Below are positions 17,367-26,292 of a DNA stretch of 64,000 nt, one piece after another; position 1 is the first letter of the stretch, and each line of letters begins with the position of its first letter. Made by a program: the position numbers and the translations under genes. The stretch is from positions 124,001 to 188,000 of the forward strand of contig NZ_CAJGZN010000001.1 of NCBI RefSeq assembly GCF_904846235.1, written 5' to 3'. The notes under the pieces were generated by a model, which was not told where the DNA came from, did no database searches, and saw only the letters and a list, made by a program, of their open reading frames with translations. The stretch comes from Psychrobacter immobilis. GTDB taxonomy: Bacteria; Pseudomonadota; Gammaproteobacteria; Pseudomonadales; Moraxellaceae.

Positions 17367-19004
17367 ATGGAGGCCAATATAAACACTTTTACTATTAAAG
17401 ATACTTTTACTAGCTGGACCTGGGGAGACTTAGCGGGTCTAGGTCTGGTGCTGCATATTGTACTTATGATAGTAATGACGCTGCGAGTGGTTTCTGTGCA
17501 GCGCAATATTGGCGTGTCTATCGCTTGGGTGGCTGTGCTTTACACGTTGCCAATATTTGGTTTTGTGGCGTACATCCTGCTCGGTGAGCCGATGATTGGA
17601 CGGCGCTATCGTGAACGCGTGGATCAAGCCAGCATCTTGATGAATGATATGGCAAGGCGTGAGCATCTGATTTTTGACAAAGGGCAGGACTTATTACCAG
17701 CCAACTACCGCGGTGTTAGCCAAATAGGAACGCGCTGGACCGGGTTTGGTGTATTTCCCAATCATCAAATGCAGCTGTTGACGGATCCTGCTTCTATTTT
17801 TCAACGTTTGATTGAAGATATCCATGCAGCCCAGCGTATTGTCCTTATGGAGTTTTATATTGTCTATCCAAAAGGACAGGTGCTAGAAGTCATAGAAGCG
17901 CTATCTGTAGCAGCTCAGCGCGGCGTAGAGTGTCATATATTGGCCGATAGTGTGGGCAGCTTTAGCTTTATTAATAGCAGCGTGCACCGCAAATTAGAAA
18001 AAGCAGGGGTTTATGTCCATCAGTCATTGCCAGTAGGGTTGTTTAAGACATTATTTAAACGTTCTGATTTGCGCAATCATCGTAAAATGGTGGTTATCGA
18101 TGAACATATTGGCTATATCGGTAGCTTTAATTTGGTTGATCCAAGGTTTTTTAAGCAAAATAAAAATGTTGGTCAATGGATTGATGTGGCGCTACGAACG
18201 ACTAGCCAGCACTCGATTAGTATTAATACAGCGATGGCTAAGGTGATTGTTACCGACATCGGTGCTGAAAGTAATGACAATCTTGCTGAGCTGCATCAAC
18301 GGGTTAATAACTATACCCGTAAGTTATATGTGATGCATCCGACTATCAATGACTTAAATAGCCGAGTGAAGGTATTGGCGGATACGGTTGATGATCATGA
18401 GCAGCCAGATATAGGTGCCACCTCGATTGTCGTACCAAAGATGCCTGTCGTGGACAAAGTCTTAGCGCAGCTAATACCTTCAGCACCGCAGCTAACGGCT
18501 CATGTGATTTACAATACATTAGTTACCGTAATTCATCGTGCCAATAAGCGTATTCGTATTACCACGCCTTATTTTGTCCCTGATGAATCCTTATCGGGCG
18601 CGCTGACGATAGCGGCTAAGCGCGGCGTTGATGTGACGATTATTGTTCCTGAAAAGGTTGATTCATTTCTGGTACAGCATGCCTCTCAAGCCTATTATCA
18701 AGAGTTGTTGGATGCTGGGGTAACGATTGCCTTGTTTAAGGGCGGTTTGCTACACGCAAAAACAGTGGTTATCGATGATGACTACTGTCTATTTGGCACC
18801 GTTAATATTGATATGCGCAGCTTTTATCTAAATATGGAAGTCAGTTTGGCGATTTATACGCCAGAAATGGTTGCCCAAGTAGCGGAATGTCAGGAAGTCT
18901 ATTTAGAAAACTGCCGAATCCTAGATAGTGATGAGTGGCAACAGCGTCACGGATCAAAACGCTTGTTTGACAATGTCGTGCGCTTGTTCAGTCCTTTATT
19001 GTAG
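17367..19004 (+). CDS. cls: Cardiolipin synthase
   Basis: 545 aa. Membrane phospholipase-D-family enzyme that joins phosphatidylglycerol units into cardiolipin. Two N-terminal membrane spans (about 15-38 and 45-65, ending AYILLGE) precede two HKD catalytic motifs: NHRKMVVID (His238) and HAKTVVIDD (His463), each followed by the GSFN or GTVN signature. An ATG at 17367 was preferred over the TTG one codon earlier. Length is somewhat above E. coli ClsA because of an insert between the two halves at about 290-360. Monocistronic or weakly linked to the next gene. Confidence 0.94.
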   Translation: MEANINTFTIKDTFTSWTWGDLAGLGLVLHIVLMIVMTLRVVSVQRNIGVSIAWVAVLYTLPIFGFVAYILLGEPMIGRRYRERVDQASILMNDMARREHLIFDKGQDLLPANYRGVSQIGTRWTGFGVFPNHQMQLLTDPASIFQRLIEDIHAAQRIVLMEFYIVYPKGQVLEVIEALSVAAQRGVECHILADSVGSFSFINSSVHRKLEKAGVYVHQSLPVGLFKTLFKRSDLRNHRKMVVIDEHIGYIGSFNLVDPRFFKQNKNVGQWIDVALRTTSQHSISINTAMAKVIVTDIGAESNDNLAELHQRVNNYTRKLYVMHPTINDLNSRVKVLADTVDDHEQPDIGATSIVVPKMPVVDKVLAQLIPSAPQLTAHVIYNTLVTVIHRANKRIRITTPYFVPDESLSGALTIAAKRGVDVTIIVPEKVDSFLVQHASQAYYQELLDAGVTIALFKGGLLHAKTVVIDDDYCLFGTVNIDMRSFYLNMEVSLAIYTPEMVAQVAECQEVYLENCRILDSDEWQQRHGSKRLFDNVVRLFSPLL

Positions 19005-19120
19005 CACTCGAACTTTTAAGGTAAGGTAATCTACCAGTACCGTTCTATTATTTTAGTCGTAGCACTTTTATAGCCTATACTTTTTGGGTTTATTTATCTG
19101 CAAAGAGGTCACGTCCGTCT

Positions 19121-20560
19121 ATGTCTGCATCACCTTTAACACCACTGGACTATATTGCAGAAGGCTATTGGCAAGATTTCTTAGCTGAGCGTCCTATTGC
19201 AGGTGGTATCGCCTACGAAACTGAGCTGCGCGCTTGTACACTAGACGAGTCGCTTGAGAGTTTACAGCGTATCGACACGCTATTATCCCAAGTGCGCCGA
19301 GATATGATTAAGAGCGGTATATGGGATGAGACGATGCTGCTGGTCGATGAACGCTATCGTAATTTTATGGTATTTTTGGCGTTTTATGCCGGTCGTGTAT
19401 TGGCGCAACAGTGGCAAAGCAAGCCACATTGGTATGGTCATTTTGAGCTGCGTAAACGTTACCCTGAGCTAACGTTGATCACCGATGATTTTTATCAGCA
19501 TATGGCTGTTGGTTATGATAATGGTGGGGTTAAAGAGCGCTTATTTTTTGCACTAGAGCCAATAGGGCTGCGTCTGTTTGGTCATATTGATCGGCAGTTT
19601 GACGCAGTACAAGGCGGGCAAGTAGATAGTGGGTTATATCAAGCGGTTAGCCTTAGACTACCAACTATTTTAAGTAACGACGTTCATTCAGTGTCCGAAT
19701 TAACAGCGCACAAAGCAATAACGCACAAAGCAACCACTCATCAAGTCACTGATAGCATCGCTCCGAGCGCAGATTCAAATATGCATGTCAGTACTAGCCA
19801 ATCGAGTGAGCTTCTGGAAAAGCAAGAAGAAGTATCGATAGGAGCTGAGCGTAACCAAGCAAACGTAGTACCTCCTGAGTCTGAGAGTCCAATAAAGCCT
19901 GAGCTGACTAAAGTAATGAAGCCAACAGCCAAGCCTACGTCATCTGTAAAGAATACATCAACGCCAGAGATGTTTACGCAACTGCTTATAGAATTAGATG
20001 AGATAACGGTGCCACAACCAACTGGTGATGTCCAGTATCTGCAAGCACGCAAAGTACTGGATCAGTTCGAGCAGCATATTGCCAAGCAGAACAAGCCTCG
20101 TCGCCAAGTTATATTTTCAAATGATCACAACACGGCAAAAAACAAAGCGCTTTTAATACTACAATCGGCTGCTGAAGATGGTAATACAGCTGCTATGTTA
20201 CGTTTGGCCATGTATGAATTGTTAGGTGAAGGTTTGGCTACAAATAGCGATGATTCTAAAAAATCTGGCGTAGAGTGGGTCAATCAAGCCGCTAGCAAAA
20301 ACGACAGCCGTGCTCAGCGTCTACTCAGTAAAATGTATTACCAAGGAATAGGGGTATCACAAGATATAGATAGCGGTAAATACTGGTTAGAGCAAGCGGC
20401 AGATAATGGTCATGCAGAAGCAGCCAATCTGGTCAAGCAATGGCAGCAAGCAGAAATGCTGCTGACCACACAGAAACAAGAGCAGCACAGCACCAAGCGC
20501 TATCAGCTGTTAATTGGCGCAATCATCGCAGTCGCTTTATTGATAATAGTCATTATCTAA
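19121..20560 (+). CDS. Sel1-repeat protein with C-terminal membrane anchor
   Basis: 479 aa. Three parts can be seen: a folded N-terminal region (about 1-190) of unknown family; a low-complexity Thr/Ser/Glu/Lys linker (about 195-285), including near-repeats of the HKAITHKATTH kind; and a helical-repeat region (about 335-450) with Sel1-like units (NTAAMLRLAMYELLGEG, SRAQRLLSKMYYQGIGV, WLEQAADNGHAEAANL). It ends in one hydrophobic span (LLIGAIIAVALLIIVII) with nothing after it, so it is probably tail-anchored with the repeats in the cytoplasm. Sel1 repeats usually mediate protein contacts. Function unknown. Confidence 0.7.
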   Translation: MSASPLTPLDYIAEGYWQDFLAERPIAGGIAYETELRACTLDESLESLQRIDTLLSQVRRDMIKSGIWDETMLLVDERYRNFMVFLAFYAGRVLAQQWQSKPHWYGHFELRKRYPELTLITDDFYQHMAVGYDNGGVKERLFFALEPIGLRLFGHIDRQFDAVQGGQVDSGLYQAVSLRLPTILSNDVHSVSELTAHKAITHKATTHQVTDSIAPSADSNMHVSTSQSSELLEKQEEVSIGAERNQANVVPPESESPIKPELTKVMKPTAKPTSSVKNTSTPEMFTQLLIELDEITVPQPTGDVQYLQARKVLDQFEQHIAKQNKPRRQVIFSNDHNTAKNKALLILQSAAEDGNTAAMLRLAMYELLGEGLATNSDDSKKSGVEWVNQAASKNDSRAQRLLSKMYYQGIGVSQDIDSGKYWLEQAADNGHAEAANLVKQWQQAEMLLTTQKQEQHSTKRYQLLIGAIIAVALLIIVII

Positions 20561-20692
20561 CAATCATTATCTAATAACTATTTACTCAGTAACTTTTTAA
20601 AAGCTTATTGTTACAGCTTAAATTCAGGTAGAATTGGCGCGCTCTACCTTTACCCTTTTATTGTTTGATTCATAACTAATTTGGGCTGTTCC

Positions 20693-22249
20693 ATGCCATC
20701 ATCTAATACCCCGTCTGACCACTCTGCAAATCCAATTGACCCTGTATCATCGCCTAATCGTGCGGTACACGAGACACCTTTATATTATCAGTCTCTGATT
20801 AGGCTGCTAAAGCCACTATATCGTCTGCAAGTATGGCGTCGATCTCATAAAAACGATAACTATCAACAGGAAATCGATCAGCGTTTTGGTAAGCAGTATC
20901 CACCGCGTCCAGTGGTCAATGCTGATAGCGATAAAGGGGTAATTTGGTGCCACGCAGTCTCATTAGGCGAAACCAATACGGTTGCACCTTTATTAGATAT
21001 GTTATTGGCTAATGGCTATCAGATATGGTTGACCAATACGACTCAGACAGGTTTTGCCCGTGGTGCCAGTCGTTTTGCAGAACAGATAGCTCAGGGTCAG
21101 ATGAGTCATAGCTATGTGCCAGTCGACAGCCCTGCCGTTATCGAGACTTTCTTGACGCATGTACAGCCTATTGCTGCCTTATTTGTAGAAACAGAGCTAT
21201 GGGCAAATATCTTGACCAAATTATCCCAGCACTGTATTCCAAGTATCCTAGTCAACGGTCGACTATCTGCTTCTTCTTTTCAGAGCTATCAAAAAATTGG
21301 TGCAGTTAGCGCCAGCATGATGAAAAACCTTTCCTTAATAATTGCGCAAGACAGCGACTCTGCTAAACGCTTTAGGCAACTAGGGGCTAGTAGCGCCCAA
21401 ATTCGCGTGGCAGGCTCATTAAAGTGGGTAATCAATGCGTCCAAAACTGATGACCAAGCGGTAGAAGATAACCGTATTTATAGTAAGAAAGCTGATCTGC
21501 GAGCAGATTTTGGTATAGCAGATCGTCCTGTGTGGGTAGCTGCGAGTACTCATGATGGCGAAGAGGCAGCAGCGTTGTCATTGCAGCAGCAACTACTGTC
21601 TCAAGCCACATTAGCAGATACATTGCTTGTTATTGTCCCTAGACATCCTGAGCGTTTTGACGCAGTAGCAGAACTCATTCAGAAAACTGGGTTAAATATG
21701 GCTCGGCGCAGTGATGGAGACGTGCTTGATGCAGATACGCAAGTCTATCTAGCAGACAGCATGGGTGAGATGATGACTTGGTATACATTGGCAAATGTAG
21801 CATTTGTGGGCGGCTCGCTGGTAGATATTGGTGGGCATAATCCAGTGGAGCCTGCAAGTGTGGCCACGCCTGTACTCATGGGACGTTATACTCAGTCGTG
21901 CCAAAGCGTAATAGACAAACTGGCTGAAGTAGGCGCTGTATATCAGCCAAATAATGACTTCTATCGTCCAATTGAGTCAGATAACTCAAGTAGTTCGGAT
22001 ATACAGATAGTCAGTGATGATCAGTTAGAGGCGAATAAAAAATCCTCTCGTAAGAAAACAGCTTATAACCGTGAAGACGCTGTGAGCATTTATACGCAGC
22101 TAGAGACTTGGTTGTGTAATTTGCCATTGGCCGTGCAGGCTGGGCAAGCTGGCGAGCAAATGACGATACAGCAGCAAGCGGTATTGACCCGCCAATTTAC
22201 TATGATTGAAGACGCAATCGAGATGTCTTCTAACCAAGATAATTTATGA
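20693..22249 (+). CDS. waaA: 3-deoxy-D-manno-octulosonic acid transferase
   Basis: 518 aa from the ATG at 20693. Adds Kdo residues to lipid IVA at the inner membrane, the base of the LPS or LOS core. Signatures: VIWCHAVSLGETN (catalytic Glu), VPVDSPAVIETFL, FVETELWANI, VNGRLSASSFQSYQ and FVGGSLVDIGGHNPVEPA. It is longer than the usual 420-430 aa because of an N-terminal extension of about 45 residues and a Ser/Asp/Lys-rich insert at about 425-460. It overlaps rsmE by 4 bp (ATGA), so the two are translationally coupled. Confidence 0.93.
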   Translation: MPSSNTPSDHSANPIDPVSSPNRAVHETPLYYQSLIRLLKPLYRLQVWRRSHKNDNYQQEIDQRFGKQYPPRPVVNADSDKGVIWCHAVSLGETNTVAPLLDMLLANGYQIWLTNTTQTGFARGASRFAEQIAQGQMSHSYVPVDSPAVIETFLTHVQPIAALFVETELWANILTKLSQHCIPSILVNGRLSASSFQSYQKIGAVSASMMKNLSLIIAQDSDSAKRFRQLGASSAQIRVAGSLKWVINASKTDDQAVEDNRIYSKKADLRADFGIADRPVWVAASTHDGEEAAALSLQQQLLSQATLADTLLVIVPRHPERFDAVAELIQKTGLNMARRSDGDVLDADTQVYLADSMGEMMTWYTLANVAFVGGSLVDIGGHNPVEPASVATPVLMGRYTQSCQSVIDKLAEVGAVYQPNNDFYRPIESDNSSSSDIQIVSDDQLEANKKSSRKKTAYNREDAVSIYTQLETWLCNLPLAVQAGQAGEQMTIQQQAVLTRQFTMIEDAIEMSSNQDNL

Positions 22250-22968
22250 ACTGTATATTATTGCCTGCTGAAAACTTCTCAGCAGACGCAGCAAAAATCG
22301 ATTCCTTGTCTCAAGTCAGCCATGTGACTAAAGTGCTGGGCGCAAAAGTCGGTGATACGCTTAAAATTGGCCAGATCGGTGGCAACCTTGGTACTGCTGT
22401 TATCGAAGATATTACCGCTGACAGCATTCAGTTAAGTAACGTTCAGCTCAATACTGTGCCGCCAGCCAAATTAGATTTGACTGTCATTTTGGCGTTACCG
22501 CGTCCTAAAGTGCTACGGCGTTTAATCATGGATATGACGGCGCTTGGTGTACGCGATATCATTCTTATCAATAGCTATCGTACTCAAAAAAGCTATTGGC
22601 AAAGCCCAATGCTTGAGCGGGTTGACGAGTTTGTATTAGAAGGTCTACAGCAGAGCATCGATACGATCGTTCCTAGTATTACGCTACAAAAACGTTTTAA
22701 GCCATTTGTCGAAGACTCACTTGGAAGCCTAATAAGCAGTCAAGCGATTGTCGCGCATCCTTATAGTCAGCAGTCCTTTTCTGAATTTTTACAACAGCAA
22801 CCATCACGAGAGCTACCAAATCTAGTCTGTATAGGCGCTGAAGGTGGTTGGATTGACTATGAGATAGAGCTGTTGTTAGCTCAAGGCTGCACGCCTGTAC
22901 ATATAGGCTCTCGTATCTTACGTACAGAAGCTGCAGTCAATGCAATATTGGGACAATGGCTGCTTTAG
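22246..22968 (+). CDS. rsmE: 16S rRNA (uracil(1498)-N(3))-methyltransferase
   Basis: 240 aa. SPOUT-family enzyme methylating U1498 of 16S rRNA. The knotted SAM-binding end GAEGGWIDYEIELLLAQG with ILRTEAAVNAILG is diagnostic, and the N-terminal PUA-like part contains VTKVLGAKVGDTLKIG. Length is typical. It starts inside the stop of waaA. Confidence 0.93.
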   Translation: MNCILLPAENFSADAAKIDSLSQVSHVTKVLGAKVGDTLKIGQIGGNLGTAVIEDITADSIQLSNVQLNTVPPAKLDLTVILALPRPKVLRRLIMDMTALGVRDIILINSYRTQKSYWQSPMLERVDEFVLEGLQQSIDTIVPSITLQKRFKPFVEDSLGSLISSQAIVAHPYSQQSFSEFLQQQPSRELPNLVCIGAEGGWIDYEIELLLAQGCTPVHIGSRILRTEAAVNAILGQWLL

Positions 22969-23232
22969 ATGGATACTAAAACGCGTCGCTAGACCAAACT
23001 ATGGAAAGAGCGGTTAAAAAATAGTTCTTAAAAATCAATGCTAAAGACTCATCACAGGTATATTTACCAGTTAAACAAATGTATTGATAATTAATCTCAC
23101 TTCCATTAGTATGTTGCTTTGATATATTATGGCCTGATTACTGCTAGCGCTTAGCAAATCATCGTTATAATCACTGTTGTTTTGTCTCACCATCCGTCTT
23201 ACTTTTTTTACAGCATTACTATGGGGAAAACC

Positions 23233-24357
23233 ATGTCATTGAACGCTATCAGCGCTAATCTAACCTCTACGAAGCTTATTCTACCTGCAGCCGTATTTGG
23301 CATGATGTTGGGTTTGGCAGGTTGTAGTAATTCTTCAACCACAGAAGAGAGCGTAGAAGTAGAGTCAACAGAAACAGGTGCTGAGCAGCAAGCAGCAACT
23401 GACGAAGCTACGACTGCTGATGGTCAGACAATTACTATCTACTCATCACGTAATGAGCAGCTGATTAAACCATTGTTAGATCGCTATACTGAGCAAACAG
23501 GTGTAAAAGTTGAACTGGTTACAGACCAAACTGGGCCTTTGATGGCGCGTCTAAAAGCTGAAGGTCAGAATACCCCAGCTGATATGCTATTGACCGTTGA
23601 TGCTGGTAACTTATGGCAGGCTGCAGAGCAAGGCCTATTACAACCAGTATCATCTACTGTATTAGAAGCTAAAGTCCCTGCAAAATACCGTGATCCAAAA
23701 GGTCAGTGGACAGGTCTGTCACTACGTGCACGTACTATCTTTTATGACCCAAGCAAAGTCACTGCTGACCAGCTATCTACTTATGCAGATTTAGCCGATC
23801 CAAAATGGAAAGGCAAATTATGCTTACGTACTTCTAAAAAGGTCTATAACCAATCGCTTGTCGCTAGCATGATGGAGCATTTGGGCGAAGAGAAGACCGA
23901 AGCAGTTATTAAAGGGTGGGTTGATAACCTAGCGACTGATGTGTTCAGTGACGACGTTGCGATGTTAGAAGCTATCGCTGCTGGTCAGTGTGAAGTAGGT
24001 ATTGCCAATAGCTACTACTATGGTCGTCTATTGGACGAAAAACCAAACTTCCCTGTTAAAATATTCTGGGCAAACCAAGATACGACTGGTACGCACGTAA
24101 ACATCTCAGGCGCTGGCGTGGTTGCAGGTTCGGACAATCCAGATGGTACGCTTAAACTGATAGAGTGGTTGTCATCTGACGAGGCACAAGGTCTCTATGC
24201 TAGCTCTGACAAAGAATTCCCAGTAAAAGTAGGTATCGATGAGTCAGACATGCTTAGATCATGGGGCGAGTTCAAAAAAGACGATATCAATGTACAGAAA
24301 TTCGGTGAACTACAAACTCAAGCTATCCAAATGATGGATAAAGCGGGTTATAAATAA
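23233..24357 (+). CDS. fbpA: Ferric iron ABC transporter substrate-binding lipoprotein
   Basis: 374 aa from the ATG at 23233, which has GGGGA six bases upstream; earlier in-frame starts (TTG 23182, ATG 23221) lengthen the signal without need. The lipobox LAGC (about residue 30) predicts membrane anchoring, followed by a Thr/Glu-rich linker. The mature region ITIYSSRNEQLIKPLLDRY and the tyrosine cluster NSYYYGRLLDE are typical of FbpA/FutA-type proteins that bind Fe(III). It heads an iron-uptake set with fbpB and fbpC. No convincing Fur box is visible. Confidence 0.9.
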   Translation: MSLNAISANLTSTKLILPAAVFGMMLGLAGCSNSSTTEESVEVESTETGAEQQAATDEATTADGQTITIYSSRNEQLIKPLLDRYTEQTGVKVELVTDQTGPLMARLKAEGQNTPADMLLTVDAGNLWQAAEQGLLQPVSSTVLEAKVPAKYRDPKGQWTGLSLRARTIFYDPSKVTADQLSTYADLADPKWKGKLCLRTSKKVYNQSLVASMMEHLGEEKTEAVIKGWVDNLATDVFSDDVAMLEAIAAGQCEVGIANSYYYGRLLDEKPNFPVKIFWANQDTTGTHVNISGAGVVAGSDNPDGTLKLIEWLSSDEAQGLYASSDKEFPVKVGIDESDMLRSWGEFKKDDINVQKFGELQTQAIQMMDKAGYK

Positions 24358-24376
24358 GGGATCGCCAGTAATACTG

Positions 24377-24485
24377 ATACCAATCGCAAAATCATAACTT
24401 CGAGACAATAGTTCTTAAAGAATAGGTTCAAAGGTTAGTTATTACAGATCAGTTATTCAAGTAATGACGATTTTGAGGTTGGTAT
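24377..24485. repeat. 109-bp inverted-repeat element between fbpA and fbpB
   Basis: ATACCAATCGCAAAATC at the left end and its imperfect inverse (GATTTTGAGGTTGGTAT) at the right end bound a 109-bp stretch filling most of the fbpA-fbpB gap. There is no T run of the usual terminator kind. It could be a MITE-like element or an mRNA-stabilising hairpin separating expression of the abundant binding protein from the permease. Confidence 0.5.
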
Positions 24486-24527
24486 AAGCTTACAAGGTCT
24501 CTATACGTATGACACGGTAATGATAAT

Positions 24528-26204
24528 ATGATCACAACGCCAGATGCGTCTGTTAGTCAAAATGATACTGTCAATAACGGTGTTAACGACCAGCAGACTG
24601 TCAGCCAAGACCACGCCCTTCGTAAACGTATTATCTCGAAATCAGTCTTAGGGCTGATTTCGTTGTTTATGCTAGTACCGATTTTAATCGTGCTGCTGTC
24701 GTGGACTCAGCCAGTGGCAGAGATTTGGACACATATGGCAGACTATGTACTGCCGCAAGTGCTCAAAAACACGGCAATTTTATTGCTAATGGTGACTGTC
24801 GTTTCAGGTACTATTGGTACTGCTCTGGCTTGGGTCACTAGTATGTATCGTTTCCCTGGTCAGCGTTTCTTTTCGTGGGCGTTGATGTTGCCACTTGCCA
24901 TCCCTGCTTATGTATTGGCATTTGTCACTATTGGGATTGTTGACTTTAGTGGGCCGCTACAGACAGCTCTGCGCGATTCCGGTATCAGCACTGCCATACC
25001 GTCGATAAGGAACGTATGGGGCGCAGGCTTGGTATTATCGCTAGCGTTTTACCCTTATGTATATTTGCTCGCGCGTCAGGCATTTTTGTCACAAGGCAGG
25101 CGAGCGATAGAAGCGGGGCAGATGCTAGGTTTGAGTCGTAGCCGTGTATTTTTTCGTCTGGCATTACCGCAAGCATTACCGTGGATCATTGGTGGCTTAT
25201 TGCTAGCTAGTATGGAAACCTTAGCGGACTTCGGTGCAGTATCTGTATTCAATGTCGATACTTTTACTACCGCCATTTATAAAGCATGGTTTGGTTTTTT
25301 TAGTTTGACCACAGCGGCTCAGTTAGCAGCCTTGCTTATTGGTGTGATTTTTATCGTGGTATTGTTTGAGCAGTATTGGCAAGCGAAGCGTGGTAGCTCA
25401 CTTACCCAAGGTAGCAGCCAACGCTTTGATGCCAGCAAACCTGCCAAACTCGCCATGACACTGCTGTGTACGCTGATCTTTTTAGTTGCCTTTTTAATTC
25501 CTTTCTTACAGCTCATCTATTGGACAGCACTTAACTTTCGCCAAGATTTTGATGCACGTTACATTGATTTTGTCACCAACAGCCTCATGATTGCTAGTAT
25601 GACCACGCTGTTTATTGCCTTTTTGGCCATTATTATTGCGTGGATCAAACGGCAGTATCCTGATAAATCGACTAAGCTAATGACCACTTTAGCCAATTTA
25701 GGCTATGTCGCACCGGGGACTGTATTGGCGGTAGGGATATTTATACCTATTGCGTGGCTTGATAATCAAATGATTGCCTTTGGTATCACCTCACAGCAAG
25801 TGCTCTCTGGCAGTGTCATTGTTATGCTACTGGCGTTATCGACGCGTTTTATGACGGTGAGCTTTCAGCCAGTTGACAGACAGTTGCAGCGATTGACCGT
25901 CAATCAAGAGGCTGCTGCAAAATTACTTAGCGACAGTCCTTATCAGCGCTGGCGTCATGTGATGCTGCCTGTGCTTAGCCCTGGTGTATTGACCGCATTA
26001 TTGATGGGCTTTGTCGAAGTGATGAAAGAGATGCCCATTACGCTAATGACAAGGCGTCAAGGCTGGGATACGCTTGCAGTACGAGTATTTGAAATGACGA
26101 GTGAAGGTATGTGGGGACGAGCCGCATTGCCGAGTTTGCTAATCGTGCTAGTTGGATTGCTCCCTGTCTGGATATTACTACGTCAAAGCGACAAACACAG
26201 CTAG
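24528..26204 (+). CDS. fbpB: Ferric iron ABC transporter permease
   Basis: 558 aa. Fused two-half permease of the FbpB/SfuB type with about twelve membrane spans. Each half carries an ATPase-docking EAA loop: EAGQMLGLSRSRVFFRLALPQA in the first and QEAAAKLLSDSPYQRWRHVMLP in the second. It carries iron across the inner membrane, energised by FbpC and fed by FbpA. About 40 polar residues precede the first span, a little more than usual. Confidence 0.92.
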   Translation: MITTPDASVSQNDTVNNGVNDQQTVSQDHALRKRIISKSVLGLISLFMLVPILIVLLSWTQPVAEIWTHMADYVLPQVLKNTAILLLMVTVVSGTIGTALAWVTSMYRFPGQRFFSWALMLPLAIPAYVLAFVTIGIVDFSGPLQTALRDSGISTAIPSIRNVWGAGLVLSLAFYPYVYLLARQAFLSQGRRAIEAGQMLGLSRSRVFFRLALPQALPWIIGGLLLASMETLADFGAVSVFNVDTFTTAIYKAWFGFFSLTTAAQLAALLIGVIFIVVLFEQYWQAKRGSSLTQGSSQRFDASKPAKLAMTLLCTLIFLVAFLIPFLQLIYWTALNFRQDFDARYIDFVTNSLMIASMTTLFIAFLAIIIAWIKRQYPDKSTKLMTTLANLGYVAPGTVLAVGIFIPIAWLDNQMIAFGITSQQVLSGSVIVMLLALSTRFMTVSFQPVDRQLQRLTVNQEAAAKLLSDSPYQRWRHVMLPVLSPGVLTALLMGFVEVMKEMPITLMTRRQGWDTLAVRVFEMTSEGMWGRAALPSLLIVLVGLLPVWILLRQSDKHS

Positions 26205-26292
26205 TAACAACACAGCTAATAGCAATAATTTGGCATAAGTTTAACAGCACACTCATAGTGTCAGCTATATTATAATTTGCCCTGTTTTATCG

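Noticed and set aside
23041..23120. Fur box upstream of fbpA
   Set aside because: A TGATAATTAAT-like stretch is present, but it covers only part of the consensus; iron control is likely on general grounds but not shown.
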